From Azospirillum lipoferum (GTDB lineage Bacteria; Pseudomonadota; Alphaproteobacteria; Azospirillales; Azospirillaceae), in the NCBI RefSeq assembly GCF_024170005.1, contig NZ_JALJXJ010000004.1, forward strand, positions 1-64,000: 64,000 nt of DNA, read 5' to 3'. The position numbers and the translations under genes are program-made. The stretch's first letter is position 1. Each line of letters begins with the position of its first letter. Under the pieces are notes generated by a model, which worked only from the letters and a program-made list of their open reading frames with translations, searched no databases and was not told where the DNA came from. Below, piece by piece: positions 36,223 to 45,319 of the stretch.

Positions 36223-36654
36223 ATGCGCAAGATCGCCGCCGCCCTGCTGCTGTCGGGGCTCCTGTCCGGCCTGCCGTTGCTCGGCGCCACGGCGCAGCAG
36301 CCGGATCAGCAGCAGAGCCAGCAGCAGCCCGGAGCCGACCAGCCAGGGGCAGCAGCTGTCGAGTCCGGATCGAAGGAGTCCGCCGGCGACGCGCTCGCCC
36401 GCGACGGCAAGGTCCAGCAGAGCCAGGATCCGCATCCCACGGCCCAGGGCACCAAGCCGCCGAACCCGTCCAGCTCCGCTGCGACCGGCAGCCAGGAATT
36501 GCAGCAGGCGCTCGCCGACGTGCGCCGGGCGCCGCCTGACCTGAACGGCAACCCGGTGCCTCGCCCGAACCAGTGGGCGAGCGAACCGGACCAGCCGAAC
36601 GAGCCGACCCGGTCGCAGAACCCCTCCGACCTGACCAGCCAGGAGGTGAAGTAG
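36223..36654 (+). CDS. Small exported Gln/Pro-rich protein, unknown function
   Basis: A 143-residue protein with a signal peptide (MRKIAAALLLSGLLSGLPLL, then ATAQ) followed by a low-complexity mature part rich in Gln, Pro, Ser, Asn and Asp (QQPDQQQSQQQPG). No domain is recognisable. It is probably periplasmic and disordered. AAGGA lies eight bases before the ATG. It converges with the phytochelatin-synthase-like gene. Confidence 0.65.
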   Translation: MRKIAAALLLSGLLSGLPLLGATAQQPDQQQSQQQPGADQPGAAAVESGSKESAGDALARDGKVQQSQDPHPTAQGTKPPNPSSSAATGSQELQQALADVRRAPPDLNGNPVPRPNQWASEPDQPNEPTRSQNPSDLTSQEVK

Positions 36655-36661
36655 AGGGGGC

Positions 36662-37450
36662 TTAGCCTGAAACCCGGCGGCCGCGGACGCGGATCAACCC
36701 GCTGCCCTCGGGGTCGGCGTGGTCCGGCTTCAGCATGGCCTCCAGCAGCCGGGCGTCGCTGGTCCAGTAGGGGACGTACCATGTCCGGTCGGGGTCCATC
36801 ACCAGCGCGCGCCTGTTGGCCGCGTCATAGGCGCCCAGCGGGGCGATGTGACCGAGGCCGACGTCCCCGGTCAGCGTGCCCTGATCGAAGGCCAGCAGGA
36901 TGATATCGTCGGCGTTGCGCTCGTTGTCGGACAGGATGCGGCGCAGCTCCGCCAGCGTGGCGGGGGAGGTGTCGCGCGGGCGCCAGACCTCCACCTCGGC
37001 GTCGATGCCGTAGGCGCTCAGGCTGCGGCGGACATAGGCGATCAGCTCGCCGAAGGAGATGCCTTCGCCATCGTCGTCGGTCGCCTCGCGCCAATGGTCG
37101 TCGTCCAGCCGGTCGAGCAGCTGCTTGGCGGTCACCAGCCGTTCCGACGCCAGCCCCGGCAGCCCGCGCAGCGCGTTCAGCATCATCACCACGCTGGCCA
37201 CCGAGCAGGAGGCGCCGGTCGTCTGCGGCACGTAATAGGGGCTGAGCGCCCAGTAATCCGGTGCCGGCGTGGTGCGGACGAAATCGGCGGAGCGGGTGAT
37301 CGGCAGGGCGTCCGGGCCGAACTTGGGCTTCCTGTCGTCCTGTGCTCCTTGGGCCAGGGCGGGTACCGTCATACAACAGGCGGTCCACAGCAGGAGGCTG
37401 GCCCCCAGGGTCTTCGCCACGGCTCCTGCGGTCCACGTCGCTTGCGTCAT
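36662..37450 (-). CDS. Phytochelatin synthase-like cysteine peptidase, exported
   Basis: A 262-residue protein with an N-terminal signal or anchor (LLLWTACCMTVPALA). It has the papain-like triad of phytochelatin synthases: Cys in TGASCSVASVVMMLNAL, His in GHIAPLGAYD and Asp in LVMDPDRTWYVPYW. Bacterial homologues of this size hydrolyse glutathione to gamma-glutamylcysteine rather than making phytochelatins. The signal suggests periplasmic action, so its substrate may differ. It stands alone. Confidence 0.8.
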   Translation of the reverse strand: MTQATWTAGAVAKTLGASLLLWTACCMTVPALAQGAQDDRKPKFGPDALPITRSADFVRTTPAPDYWALSPYYVPQTTGASCSVASVVMMLNALRGLPGLASERLVTAKQLLDRLDDDHWREATDDDGEGISFGELIAYVRRSLSAYGIDAEVEVWRPRDTSPATLAELRRILSDNERNADDIILLAFDQGTLTGDVGLGHIAPLGAYDAANRRALVMDPDRTWYVPYWTSDARLLEAMLKPDHADPEGSGLIRVRGRRVSG

Positions 37451-37627
37451 CGGAAACTGTCTCGGTCCGTCCAATCTGGAATGGGAATGCGCCCCGCTCC
37501 GTCTGCGGCGGGATGCCGCATGCATATGGTGCGCTGCAGCACCGACGCCAAGCAGGGGGCAAGGCTGCGCCGATTGCGCTTGCGCCTGGCGCTCACGCCG
37601 TCTTGGGAATGGGTTGCCGAAATGCAT

Positions 37628-37678
37628 GTGGGCGGAGCCTCCGTTGCTCGACCTTCGAGCAAAACAGGCTCCGCCCAC
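37628..37678. repeat. Nested palindromic hairpin
   Basis: The outer arms at 37628-37640 and 37666-37678 (13 bp, perfect) enclose an inner 8-bp repeat, TTGCTCGA/TCGAGCAA (37644-37662). It lies in the 300-base gap between the phytochelatin-synthase-like and beta-helix genes. No T-run follows, so it may be a REP-like element or a terminator for neither gene. Confidence 0.55.
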
Positions 37679-37749
37679 GACAGGGGCCGGCTCATCGAGG
37701 GCGTACCCCCGATGCGCCGGCTATCAGGATCGTCTATCGGTACCGGCGA

Positions 37750-40700
37750 TCAGACGCCGTCCCAGAAATGTTCCAGCCCGACCGCGGCGACGCCGTCAGC
37801 CCCCATCTTCGCCCAGGCGAGGTCGTGAATGCCCATGGCGAAGGCCGGCGAGGAGGCCTGGAGCGAATAGTCGCCCCAATAGGCGTTGTTGAACATCGGC
37901 TTGCCGATCACGTCATGGTCGCCGTATTTCGGCACGTTGTAGACGAGGTTGTTGTCGATGACGAAGTCGTTGGCGCTCAGCAGCTCGGTGTAGTCGTCCA
38001 GCGGCAGGGTGCCCATCACCACGTTCTTGGTGATCGTGTTGTTGTGCGGGTCGCCGGCCGTGCCGTGCACCGGCTGCCATTCGATGCGGATGAAGTCTTC
38101 CTTGTTGCTGGCGATGACCGAGAAATTGTTGGTCACCACGTTGTTGTCGCCGCCATGGATCTGCACCGAAGCCCAGTCGGCGTCCTTGATGAAGTTGTCC
38201 TTGACGGTGATGCCGCCGGCCATGTCGTCCAGATAGATGCCGAAGCCCTTCTGGCCGGGCAGCCAGGTGTCCTGGTTGCTGGTGGCGAGGCCGTTGGCAT
38301 GCTCGATCCGGTTGCCCTGGATGATCATGCCGGTGTCGACGCTGGACCGGCCCAGGATCTCGATGGCGCCGCCGTCGGCGGTCTCCAAACCGGTGTAGGA
38401 GATGTTGTTGAACTGGATGACGTTGTTGTGGTTCACCGTGTTGGTGGTGCCGCCGTAATCCTTGAACGAGATGCCATAGCGGGCGCTGTGGTCGATGTCG
38501 TTGTTAGAGATCAGGTTGTTGTCCACCCCGGTGCCGATGATCCCGGCCACCGCCTTGTGCACTTCGCCGATGTTGCTGATCGTGTTGCCATAGATGCTGT
38601 TGCCGTTGCTGCGGCCGTCCATCTCGATGCCGTTCTCCGCCAGATGGTTCAGCGTGTTGTGGGCGATCTGGTTGTTGGACGAGCCGGATCCCAGATGGAT
38701 GGCGGTGCCGACGTTCAGGAAGCTGTTGTCGCTGATGTGGTTGCCGCTGGCCTTCAGCAGGTCGAGCGCGTTGCCGCCGGTGGTGGTGTTCTTGAAGGTC
38801 AGCCCGTCGATGGTGACGTCGCTGGCGCCGTTGAGGCGGACCAGCGTGCCCAGCCGCGGCACCTCCACGCCGGTGGAGGCGAAGCCGGAGCTGGCCGCCT
38901 TGTAGAGCAGCGCGCCGTCGCTCGTCCGCCAGGCGAACTCGCCCGCCTGATCGACGTAGGAGGCGTTGTTCAGCAGCTTGTAGGTGGTGCCTTCCGCGAA
39001 GGGCAGGGAGGCGCCGTTCTTCAGCATGATGGTGCGGGTGGAGGCGTTGAAGCTGGCGATGGTGCCCAGCGTGTCGCCCAGCCGCTCGGCATCCATGATC
39101 TGGATGAGCGTGCCCGGCTGGATATCGGCGCTGGTCACGTCGGTGCCGTGCGAGCGGATGGACCAGCCGCTGGGGCCCCCCGAGGCTGCGTCGGCGAAGT
39201 GCCAGCCGCTGGTGACGTCGGAGGCGTCATAGGCGAACTTCTCGGCCAGATGCTGGCGCACGTCGCCGACGATCAGGTCGAGGTTGCTGGCCGTGCCGAG
39301 CTTGGCCGAATAGAGGCCGTTGCCCTCGCTGGTGAAGCTCTTCACCACTTCGCCGCCGCTCAGGATCGGCTTCTCGCCCGGATAGTTCTGGAAGCTGTGG
39401 CCGTTGTCGAGCGAAGTCAGCTCTAGCGTCTTGGTCAGGTGGTACTCGCCGCCGCGGATATAGGTGGTGTCGATGGTCGGGTTGGCCCGCATGGCGGCCT
39501 GCGCCTTCTCCAGGCTGGCGAAGGGACCGTCGGTGCCGTCGGCATTCGGGGCCGCCAGCTTGCCCGACCAGCTGTCCTTGCCGTTGGTGGCGACGTAGAA
39601 GGCCGGCTTGGTCGGCGGGGTCGGGATCGGCGTCCCGGTGGAGGGCGTGTCGCTGAACAGGTCGGTGCCGGCCTTGATGTTCAGAGCGCCGCCCCAATAG
39701 AGGCCTTCCTGGCCCTTGACCACGTCCTTTCCGTCGACCGCACCCTTGTCATAGGTGACGATGCTGTCGGTGACGGCGACGGTGTGGCCGTTGATGGAGA
39801 CCGACTTGACGAACAGGTTGCGGTCGACGCCGTTGATGGTGGCGTCGTTGTCGTACCAGACCTGGACCGAATGGGCCTTGGTCGGGTCGATGTCGGTGGT
39901 GAACTTGTAGCCGGCGGTGGTGGCGGTCGCCTTGGCGTCGCCGATCACCTGCCCGTCGACCAGCAGCTTGAAATGCGCCGCCTGTCCGCCGGCCGAGGTG
40001 CCGGAGGCATTGACGACGATGTCCACCGACTTGCTCGGCGGCGGCGGGGGAGGCGGGACATAGGCGCCGCCGAAATATTCCTCCGGCACGCCGAAGGTCA
40101 GGGCGCCGCCCCAATAGAGGCCTTCCTGGCCGGCGACGACGAATTTGCCGTCTACCGGGCCCTTGTCGTAGGAGGCCATGTCGGAGGTCGACGCGATGGT
40201 CTGACCGTCGATGTTGATCGACTTGACGAACAGGTTGCGGTCGACGCCGTTCACCGTGGCGTCGTTGTCGTACCAGATCTGGATCTTGTGGGCCTCGTTC
40301 GGGTCCACCTTGGCGGTAAAGGTGTAATCAGTGGGCGAGGTCGCGCTGACCCAGGCGTCGCCGACCACCTGATCGTCGACCAGCAGCTTGAAGTGCGGGG
40401 CCTGGCCGGCGGCGCTGATGCCATAGGCGCTGACCTTGATGATCGTGGTCATGGTGGCGGCCGTCTCGGCGCTCGGCGCCGTGGCGACCGACGGGAACAG
40501 GGTGGCGGGCAGCGGCACGTTCAGCGCGCCCGGCCAATACATCTCGGTCTGGCCGGCGATGACGTTCAGGCCGTCAACCTTGCCGGTGTCGTACTTGACC
40601 GACGGATCGATCGACAGGATGGTCTTGCCGTTCACCTCGAACGACTTGACGAACAGGTTGCGGTCCACGCCGTTAACCGTATCGTCGTTGTCATAGACCA

Positions 40701-40902
40701 GCTGCAGCGCGTGCGCCTTGTCGGCCGGCACGTTGGCGGTGAAGACGTAACGCGACTGGGTGGCGGAGGAAACGGTGGCGTCACCGATGCTGGTGCCGTC
40801 CAGAAGCAGTTGAAAATGCGGCCATTTTCCGCCGGCCGCCGTGCCCCAGGCATTGACCGCGAAGGTGACCTGGATCGTGCCGTCGGTATTGGTGGTAGCC
40901 AT
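37750..40902 (-). CDS. Triple CBM60-like plus right-handed beta-helix protein
   Basis: A 1050-residue protein. Three homologous modules (about 8-130, 152-270 and 292-410) have the calcium-dependent xylan-binding CBM60 pattern, each with FxLLVD, a DNDxTVNGVDRNLFVKS core and a YWxGAL end. A PPPPPPP linker separates modules 2 and 3. Residues from about 435 onward form a parallel beta-helix (NGKDSWSGKLAAPNADGTDG, then many N-rich coils), as in polysaccharide lyases and epimerases. There is no Sec or Tat signal, so type I secretion is possible. Its position near the exopolysaccharide genes suggests matrix binding or polysaccharide processing. GCGGAG precedes the ATG by seven bases. Confidence 0.82.
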   Translation of the reverse strand: MATTNTDGTIQVTFAVNAWGTAAGGKWPHFQLLLDGTSIGDATVSSATQSRYVFTANVPADKAHALQLVYDNDDTVNGVDRNLFVKSFEVNGKTILSIDPSVKYDTGKVDGLNVIAGQTEMYWPGALNVPLPATLFPSVATAPSAETAATMTTIIKVSAYGISAAGQAPHFKLLVDDQVVGDAWVSATSPTDYTFTAKVDPNEAHKIQIWYDNDATVNGVDRNLFVKSINIDGQTIASTSDMASYDKGPVDGKFVVAGQEGLYWGGALTFGVPEEYFGGAYVPPPPPPPSKSVDIVVNASGTSAGGQAAHFKLLVDGQVIGDAKATATTAGYKFTTDIDPTKAHSVQVWYDNDATINGVDRNLFVKSVSINGHTVAVTDSIVTYDKGAVDGKDVVKGQEGLYWGGALNIKAGTDLFSDTPSTGTPIPTPPTKPAFYVATNGKDSWSGKLAAPNADGTDGPFASLEKAQAAMRANPTIDTTYIRGGEYHLTKTLELTSLDNGHSFQNYPGEKPILSGGEVVKSFTSEGNGLYSAKLGTASNLDLIVGDVRQHLAEKFAYDASDVTSGWHFADAASGGPSGWSIRSHGTDVTSADIQPGTLIQIMDAERLGDTLGTIASFNASTRTIMLKNGASLPFAEGTTYKLLNNASYVDQAGEFAWRTSDGALLYKAASSGFASTGVEVPRLGTLVRLNGASDVTIDGLTFKNTTTGGNALDLLKASGNHISDNSFLNVGTAIHLGSGSSNNQIAHNTLNHLAENGIEMDGRSNGNSIYGNTISNIGEVHKAVAGIIGTGVDNNLISNNDIDHSARYGISFKDYGGTTNTVNHNNVIQFNNISYTGLETADGGAIEILGRSSVDTGMIIQGNRIEHANGLATSNQDTWLPGQKGFGIYLDDMAGGITVKDNFIKDADWASVQIHGGDNNVVTNNFSVIASNKEDFIRIEWQPVHGTAGDPHNNTITKNVVMGTLPLDDYTELLSANDFVIDNNLVYNVPKYGDHDVIGKPMFNNAYWGDYSLQASSPAFAMGIHDLAWAKMGADGVAAVGLEHFWDGV

Positions 40903-41436
40903 TTTGGAACTCCGCTTTATGGGTATCGCCTCGTTCCGCAGGCTCGTCTGTTAGCCTTAATCGGGTACTAACACTTATGGTTAGGAAATTATGAATGAGG
41001 GGGTTTCCCGTGGCATGAATGAGACAAAAAACGGACGATTGTTTTTTAGGCGAATCAGTGAAAAATGAAACTCCGCCTCTTCGGCAGAAGCGGCAGAATT
41101 TGACCGGCAGTTTTTGCCCGGCTGACTCGGGCTTTGCGGTTTCTGTTCGCCAGCATGTTTGTAGATGAAGGAGCGCAGGCTGTCTTTTTGGGAGTGTCGA
41201 CTTGCGGACAGCCGTCCCGAGCGCCGTCACCGCATCACACCGGACGAATGGAACCGGGAGCCTCGATTCCGCGTCCAGTCCACGCGCCCGCCCGTCCGGA
41301 GTGAGCGCCGGCGGACGGATAGGGCATATGGCATGCCGGTCCTGGCCCTCATCATCACCAGCAAGCTTGCCATTGGACAGGTCATGGGGATGCGTGCTTG
41401 GCTCAAGCATCATCCGATGCCTGGGAATGGCGCACC
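40903..41436. promoter_or_regulatory. Long divergent intergenic region with TTAAT..GGTACTAAC motif
   Basis: This 534-base region separates the beta-helix gene from the phosphodiesterase gene. It holds TTAATCGGGTACTAAC at 40957-40972, an inverted CTAAC/GTTAG pair (40968-40984) and two copies of ATGAATGAG (40991-40999, 41015-41023). Similar motif order recurs at 51585-51620. No gene is seen in it. Confidence 0.5.
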
Positions 41437-42234
41437 ATGATCATTGCACAGCTGTCGGACCCGCATCTGCAACCGCATGGCGTTCTCTATCAGGGAGTTG
41501 CGGACTCGAACGGGATGTTCCGGACGGCGGTTGAACAGATCAACCGCCTGACGCCCCGGCCCGACCTTGTGCTTCTGAGCGGTGACGTGGTGGATGGGGG
41601 AACGATGGCCGAGTATGCCGTCGCACGGGAACTGCTTGGAGAACTCCAGCCGCCACTGCTGCTCATTCCCGGCAATCACGACGAACGCGAGGCTTTCCGG
41701 TCAAGCTTCGCCCATCACGATTACCTGCCCGCAACGGGGCCGCTCCATTTCAACGTTCGAGACCGTGGTCCCGTCCGGGTGATCGGACTGGATGTGACCA
41801 TCCCTGGCCACCACCATGGGGACATGGATGACGCCGCCGCGGCTTGGCTGGAGGAGGCGCTGGCATCGGAACCGGCCCGGCCCACCATCATCATGATGCA
41901 TCAGCATCCCTTCCTCAGCGGAATCCCCTACATTGACGAGTATTGCTGCAGAAGAGGCGAACGGCTTGCCGCCATCGTCGGGAAATATCCTGCCGTCGAG
42001 CGGATCGTGTGCGGGCATATTCACCGGTTCATGCAATTGCGATTCGGGGGCACGCTGCTCTGCACGGCACCGAGCACGACCACAGCCATCGCGCTCCGCC
42101 TTCAGCCCGATGCGGTCCCGGCCTCCCATATCGAGCCACCTGCCTTTCTCCTTCACCATTGGACAGCCGGCAGAGACCTCATTACCCATACAGTGCCTAT
42201 CGGGACGTTCGCCGGGCCATTCCCTTTTGCCTGA
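41437..42234 (+). CDS. Class III cyclic-nucleotide phosphodiesterase-like metallophosphoesterase
   Basis: A 265-residue calcineurin-like phosphoesterase with the full metal-binding set: SDPHLQ near residue 8, GDVVDGG, GNHDE, MHQHP and GHIHR. It is closest to CpdA/GpdQ-type enzymes that hydrolyse cAMP or glycerophosphodiesters in the cytoplasm. ATG 41437 immediately precedes the first strand. Whether cAMP is the substrate cannot be decided from the sequence. Confidence 0.88.
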   Translation: MIIAQLSDPHLQPHGVLYQGVADSNGMFRTAVEQINRLTPRPDLVLLSGDVVDGGTMAEYAVARELLGELQPPLLLIPGNHDEREAFRSSFAHHDYLPATGPLHFNVRDRGPVRVIGLDVTIPGHHHGDMDDAAAAWLEEALASEPARPTIIMMHQHPFLSGIPYIDEYCCRRGERLAAIVGKYPAVERIVCGHIHRFMQLRFGGTLLCTAPSTTTAIALRLQPDAVPASHIEPPAFLLHHWTAGRDLITHTVPIGTFAGPFPFA

Positions 42235-42375
42235 TGACGAGATGACAAGGAACCTGACGGAAGACTGACAGTTCTATGTTGCGAGGGACTGACATTCTGA
42301 CATTGCGCTTACAAAGCTGAAGCGCATAAGCATTATTATGGAAATTATAACCAAAATGGGCTTTTTGAACGCGAA

Positions 42376-42407
42376 AACGCCGCCCGGCGCTGCGACCGGA
42401 CGGCGTT
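42376..42407 (-). terminator. Terminator after the HPPD gene
   Basis: AACGCCG (42376-42382) pairs with CGGCGTT (42401-42407), with further CCGG pairing inside. On the minus strand it is followed by TT and lies 38 bases past the hppD stop. Confidence 0.65.
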
Positions 42408-42444
42408 CGGAACCTTGCCAGCAAAATCGCCTAGCGGTCAGGCG

Positions 42445-43518
42445 TCAGGCGGCATCCTCGCTCAGCACGCCGCGGCGGATCTGGTCGAGTTCGATGGATT
42501 CGAACAGGGCCTTGAAGTTGCCCTCGCCGAAGCCCTCGTTGCCGATGCGCTGGATGATCTCGAAGAAGATCGGACCGATGACGTTCTGGGTGAAGATCTG
42601 CAGCAGCAGTCCCTGGCCCTCGGTCGGAGCCCCGTCGACCAGGATGCGGTTGGCCTGAAGGCGCTTCAGGTCCTGGTTGTGGCCGGGAACGCGGCTGTCG
42701 ATGCGTTCGTAATAGGTGTCGGGCGTGTCCTGGAACGGCGTGCCCATGCCGCGCATCGTCTCCACCGTGTGGATGATGTCGCTGGTGCCGAGCGCCACGT
42801 GCTGGATGCCCTCGCCCTTGTAGTCGCGCAGATATTCGACGATCTGCGACTTGTTGTCGGCTGACTCGTTGATCGGAATGCGGATCTTGCCGCAGGGGCT
42901 GGTCATCGCCTTCGACCGCAGGCCGGTCAGCTTGCCTTCGATGTCGAAATAGCGGATTTCGCGGAAGCCGAACAGGCGGGTGTAGAAGTCGGCCCACTCC
43001 TCCATCCGCCCGGTGTGGACGTTGTGGGTGAGATGGTCGATGTAGGTCAGGCCGGCGCCCATCGGATGCTGGTCCACCCCCGGCAGCGGCACGAAATCGA
43101 CCTCATAGATGCTGCCGCGCTCGCCATAGCGGTCGACGAGGTAGATCAGCGAATCGCCGATGCCCTTGATGGCGGGGATGTTCAGCTCCATCGCGCCGAC
43201 GCGGTTCTCCACACCCCAAGCCCCGAGGTCCACCGCGCGGCGGTAGGCGAAGGCGGCATCGGCGACACGGAAGGCGATGGCACAGATCGACGGGCCGTGC
43301 TGGGCGGCGAAGTTGCGCGGAAAGCCCGACGGTTCGGCATTGACGATGAAGTTCACATCGCCCTGGCGGTAGAGCGTCACATCCTTGGACCGGTGGCGGG
43401 CGATGGCGGTGAAGCCCAGCTGCTCGAACAGGCGGCCCAGCGCCACCGTGTCGGGTGCGGTGAATTCAATGAACTCGAACCCGTCGGTCTTCATCGGGTT
43501 TTCCCACATGTCGGCCAT
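42445..43518 (-). CDS. hppD: 4-hydroxyphenylpyruvate dioxygenase
   Basis: A 357-residue two-domain VOC enzyme. The iron ligands are H162 (YIDHLTHNV), H240 (GIQHVALGT) and E320 (IFFEIIQR), and the substrate-region motif PGHNQDLKRL is present. It converts 4-hydroxyphenylpyruvate to homogentisate in tyrosine breakdown. AGGGAGAGG lies five bases before the ATG. No homogentisate dioxygenase is present in the window. It diverges from an AsnC-type regulator, which probably controls it. Confidence 0.95.
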   Translation of the reverse strand: MADMWENPMKTDGFEFIEFTAPDTVALGRLFEQLGFTAIARHRSKDVTLYRQGDVNFIVNAEPSGFPRNFAAQHGPSICAIAFRVADAAFAYRRAVDLGAWGVENRVGAMELNIPAIKGIGDSLIYLVDRYGERGSIYEVDFVPLPGVDQHPMGAGLTYIDHLTHNVHTGRMEEWADFYTRLFGFREIRYFDIEGKLTGLRSKAMTSPCGKIRIPINESADNKSQIVEYLRDYKGEGIQHVALGTSDIIHTVETMRGMGTPFQDTPDTYYERIDSRVPGHNQDLKRLQANRILVDGAPTEGQGLLLQIFTQNVIGPIFFEIIQRIGNEGFGEGNFKALFESIELDQIRRGVLSEDAA

Positions 43519-43654
43519 GATCGCCTCTCCCTTGGTTCATTCTGCGATCAGTATGCCGGACTGTCGGTGGAAATAGCTTTCAAAGTGGGGCAGGTGCACC
43601 TATGATTTTGGCAGGATTTCCCTTCTAAGCCACTAGGATCGGAGAAATTTTCCG

Positions 43655-44143
43655 TTGTCCGCCGTCCTATCGGAAATCGACATCAGAATCCTGGTTGCCT
43701 TGCAGGAGGATTCGCGCCTGACGGTGCAGGAGCTGGCCGACCGCGTCGGCACCTCGCCGTCCTCCTGCTGGCGCCGTCTGAAGTCGCTGGAGGAAACCGG
43801 GGTGATCCGGCGCTACACGGCGCTGGTCGATCCGAAAGCGGCGTCGGTCGGCGAATGCGTCTTCGCCCATGTGACGCTGGACCATCATTCGGCCGAAACC
43901 GCCGCCGTCTTCATCGACGCGGTGCGCAGGCGGCCGGAAGTGCTGGAATGCTACGCGGTGTCGGGCGATGCGGACTATCTGCTACGGGTCGCGGTGCGGG
44001 CGATCGCCGATTACAACCGCTTTCTGGAGGAGTTCGTCTTCCAGCTGCCCTTTCAGGTCCGCATCCGCTCCAACTTCGCCCTGAAGGAAATCAAGTTCGA
44101 AACGGCATTGCCATTGGGGATGCCGCCGGGGGGTGGGGCGTAG
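43655..44143 (+). CDS. Lrp/AsnC-family regulator of the HPPD gene (inferred)
   Basis: A 162-residue regulator with winged HTH (LTVQELADRVGTSPSSCWRRL) and RAM domain (ECYAVSGDADYLLRV). The start appears to be TTG at 43655, with GGAGAA about ten bases upstream and no ATG nearby. It lies 136 bases from the divergent hppD start, so it is a likely tyrosine- or phenylalanine-responsive regulator. It is a close paralogue of the regulator at 28589. Confidence 0.88.
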   Translation: MSAVLSEIDIRILVALQEDSRLTVQELADRVGTSPSSCWRRLKSLEETGVIRRYTALVDPKAASVGECVFAHVTLDHHSAETAAVFIDAVRRRPEVLECYAVSGDADYLLRVAVRAIADYNRFLEEFVFQLPFQVRIRSNFALKEIKFETALPLGMPPGGGA

Positions 44144-44168
44144 CACCTCCTCCCCCGTTGCCTCCCCC

Positions 44169-45317
44169 CTACCCCGCCACGCGGCGCTTGGCCGGCACGG
44201 CGGCCGCCGCGGCTGCCGGATGCGGGCCGGCGATGCGGTCGAGCAGCAGGTCCAGGCCGGTGCGACTGGTCTCGTAGGCGACACGCGCGCGGGTCAGCGT
44301 CTGGGCCGAGGCGGCGGCGAGCGCCTCGCGGTCGTCGGCCCAGGCGGCCAGGATCGGCAGCGCCGCCTTCACGAAGTCGGCATTCTGCGGCACCAGCCCG
44401 TCGGCCGGGATGTCGGAACCGATGCAACCCCGCTCATAGGCCAGAACCGGAACACCGGCGGCCATCGCCTCGAACAGCACCAGCGGTTGCGCCTCGTTGC
44501 GGTAACGGGTTGGGAAGACGAAGACGTCGATGTCGCGGTAGAAGGCATCCTTGGCCTCGCCGTGGACCGGGCCGTGATACTCCACCGCCCCGTCGAAGGC
44601 CATCAGCCCGGCGGCGATCATCGCGTTGTCCTTCGGTTTCAGCCCCGGACCGGCCAGCACCAGCCTGGTGTCCACCCCCTCGATCTGAAGGGCGCGCAGC
44701 AGGGCGAACAGCGTGTCCAACCCCTTCTCGCTGCACAGGTTCGACAGGTGACCGATGCGCAGCGGACCGTCGCGTCGCGGGCGCGGGGCGGCGTCCGGAA
44801 CGGAGAAGATGGCGTTCGACATGGTCATGCAGCTGCGCGCCGCCGGATAGACCGACTGAAAACGCATCTGCATCGCCGGGCACAGCAGCACATGGGTGCA
44901 GTCGCTGCCGGCGATGCGGGTCAGCAGCCGCATCCGCCAGGTCGGCTTGGCTATGGTGGCGAAGGAGTGATGGTGCAGCACCCGTTCATAGCCGAACAGC
45001 CGCGCGGTCCCGGCCAATGCTGCGGTGTAGAGCGCGCCCCAACCCGAATCCACCGGCATGTAGAAGCGGCGGTCGGGCTTGCGCAGTCCCGCGGCGAGCC
45101 GGCCGATGGCGCCGAACACCCGCGTCATCTTGCGCAGATGATAGGCGGCGCCGCCACCGTTCCAGCCGGGCGACAGGTCGGCGACCTCCACGCGGCCGCG
45201 CCCCCGCATGCGGTCCTGCAGACGCTCCAGCACCAGGGCCGTCACCCGGCTCATCCCGTCCACCGGCGGCGGCAGGCGCCCGGAGACGACCACATGGGTG
45301 CGCGCGTTCCGTTCCAT
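44169..45317 (-). CDS. Glycosyltransferase, GT4 family
   Basis: A 382-residue GT-B enzyme. The C-terminal domain has LRIGHLSNLCSEKGLDTLF, the donor-binding VLAGPG and the E-x7-E motif in EAQPLVLFEAMAAGVPVLAYE. It transfers a sugar onto the growing lipid-linked repeat unit on the cytoplasmic face. It is the last gene of the exopolysaccharide run, starting two bases after the stop of the preceding glycosyltransferase gene, with GGGAG six bases upstream. Confidence 0.88.
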   Translation of the reverse strand: MERNARTHVVVSGRLPPPVDGMSRVTALVLERLQDRMRGRGRVEVADLSPGWNGGGAAYHLRKMTRVFGAIGRLAAGLRKPDRRFYMPVDSGWGALYTAALAGTARLFGYERVLHHHSFATIAKPTWRMRLLTRIAGSDCTHVLLCPAMQMRFQSVYPAARSCMTMSNAIFSVPDAAPRPRRDGPLRIGHLSNLCSEKGLDTLFALLRALQIEGVDTRLVLAGPGLKPKDNAMIAAGLMAFDGAVEYHGPVHGEAKDAFYRDIDVFVFPTRYRNEAQPLVLFEAMAAGVPVLAYERGCIGSDIPADGLVPQNADFVKAALPILAAWADDREALAAASAQTLTRARVAYETSRTGLDLLLDRIAGPHPAAAAAAVPAKRRVAG

Positions 45318-45319
45318 CG

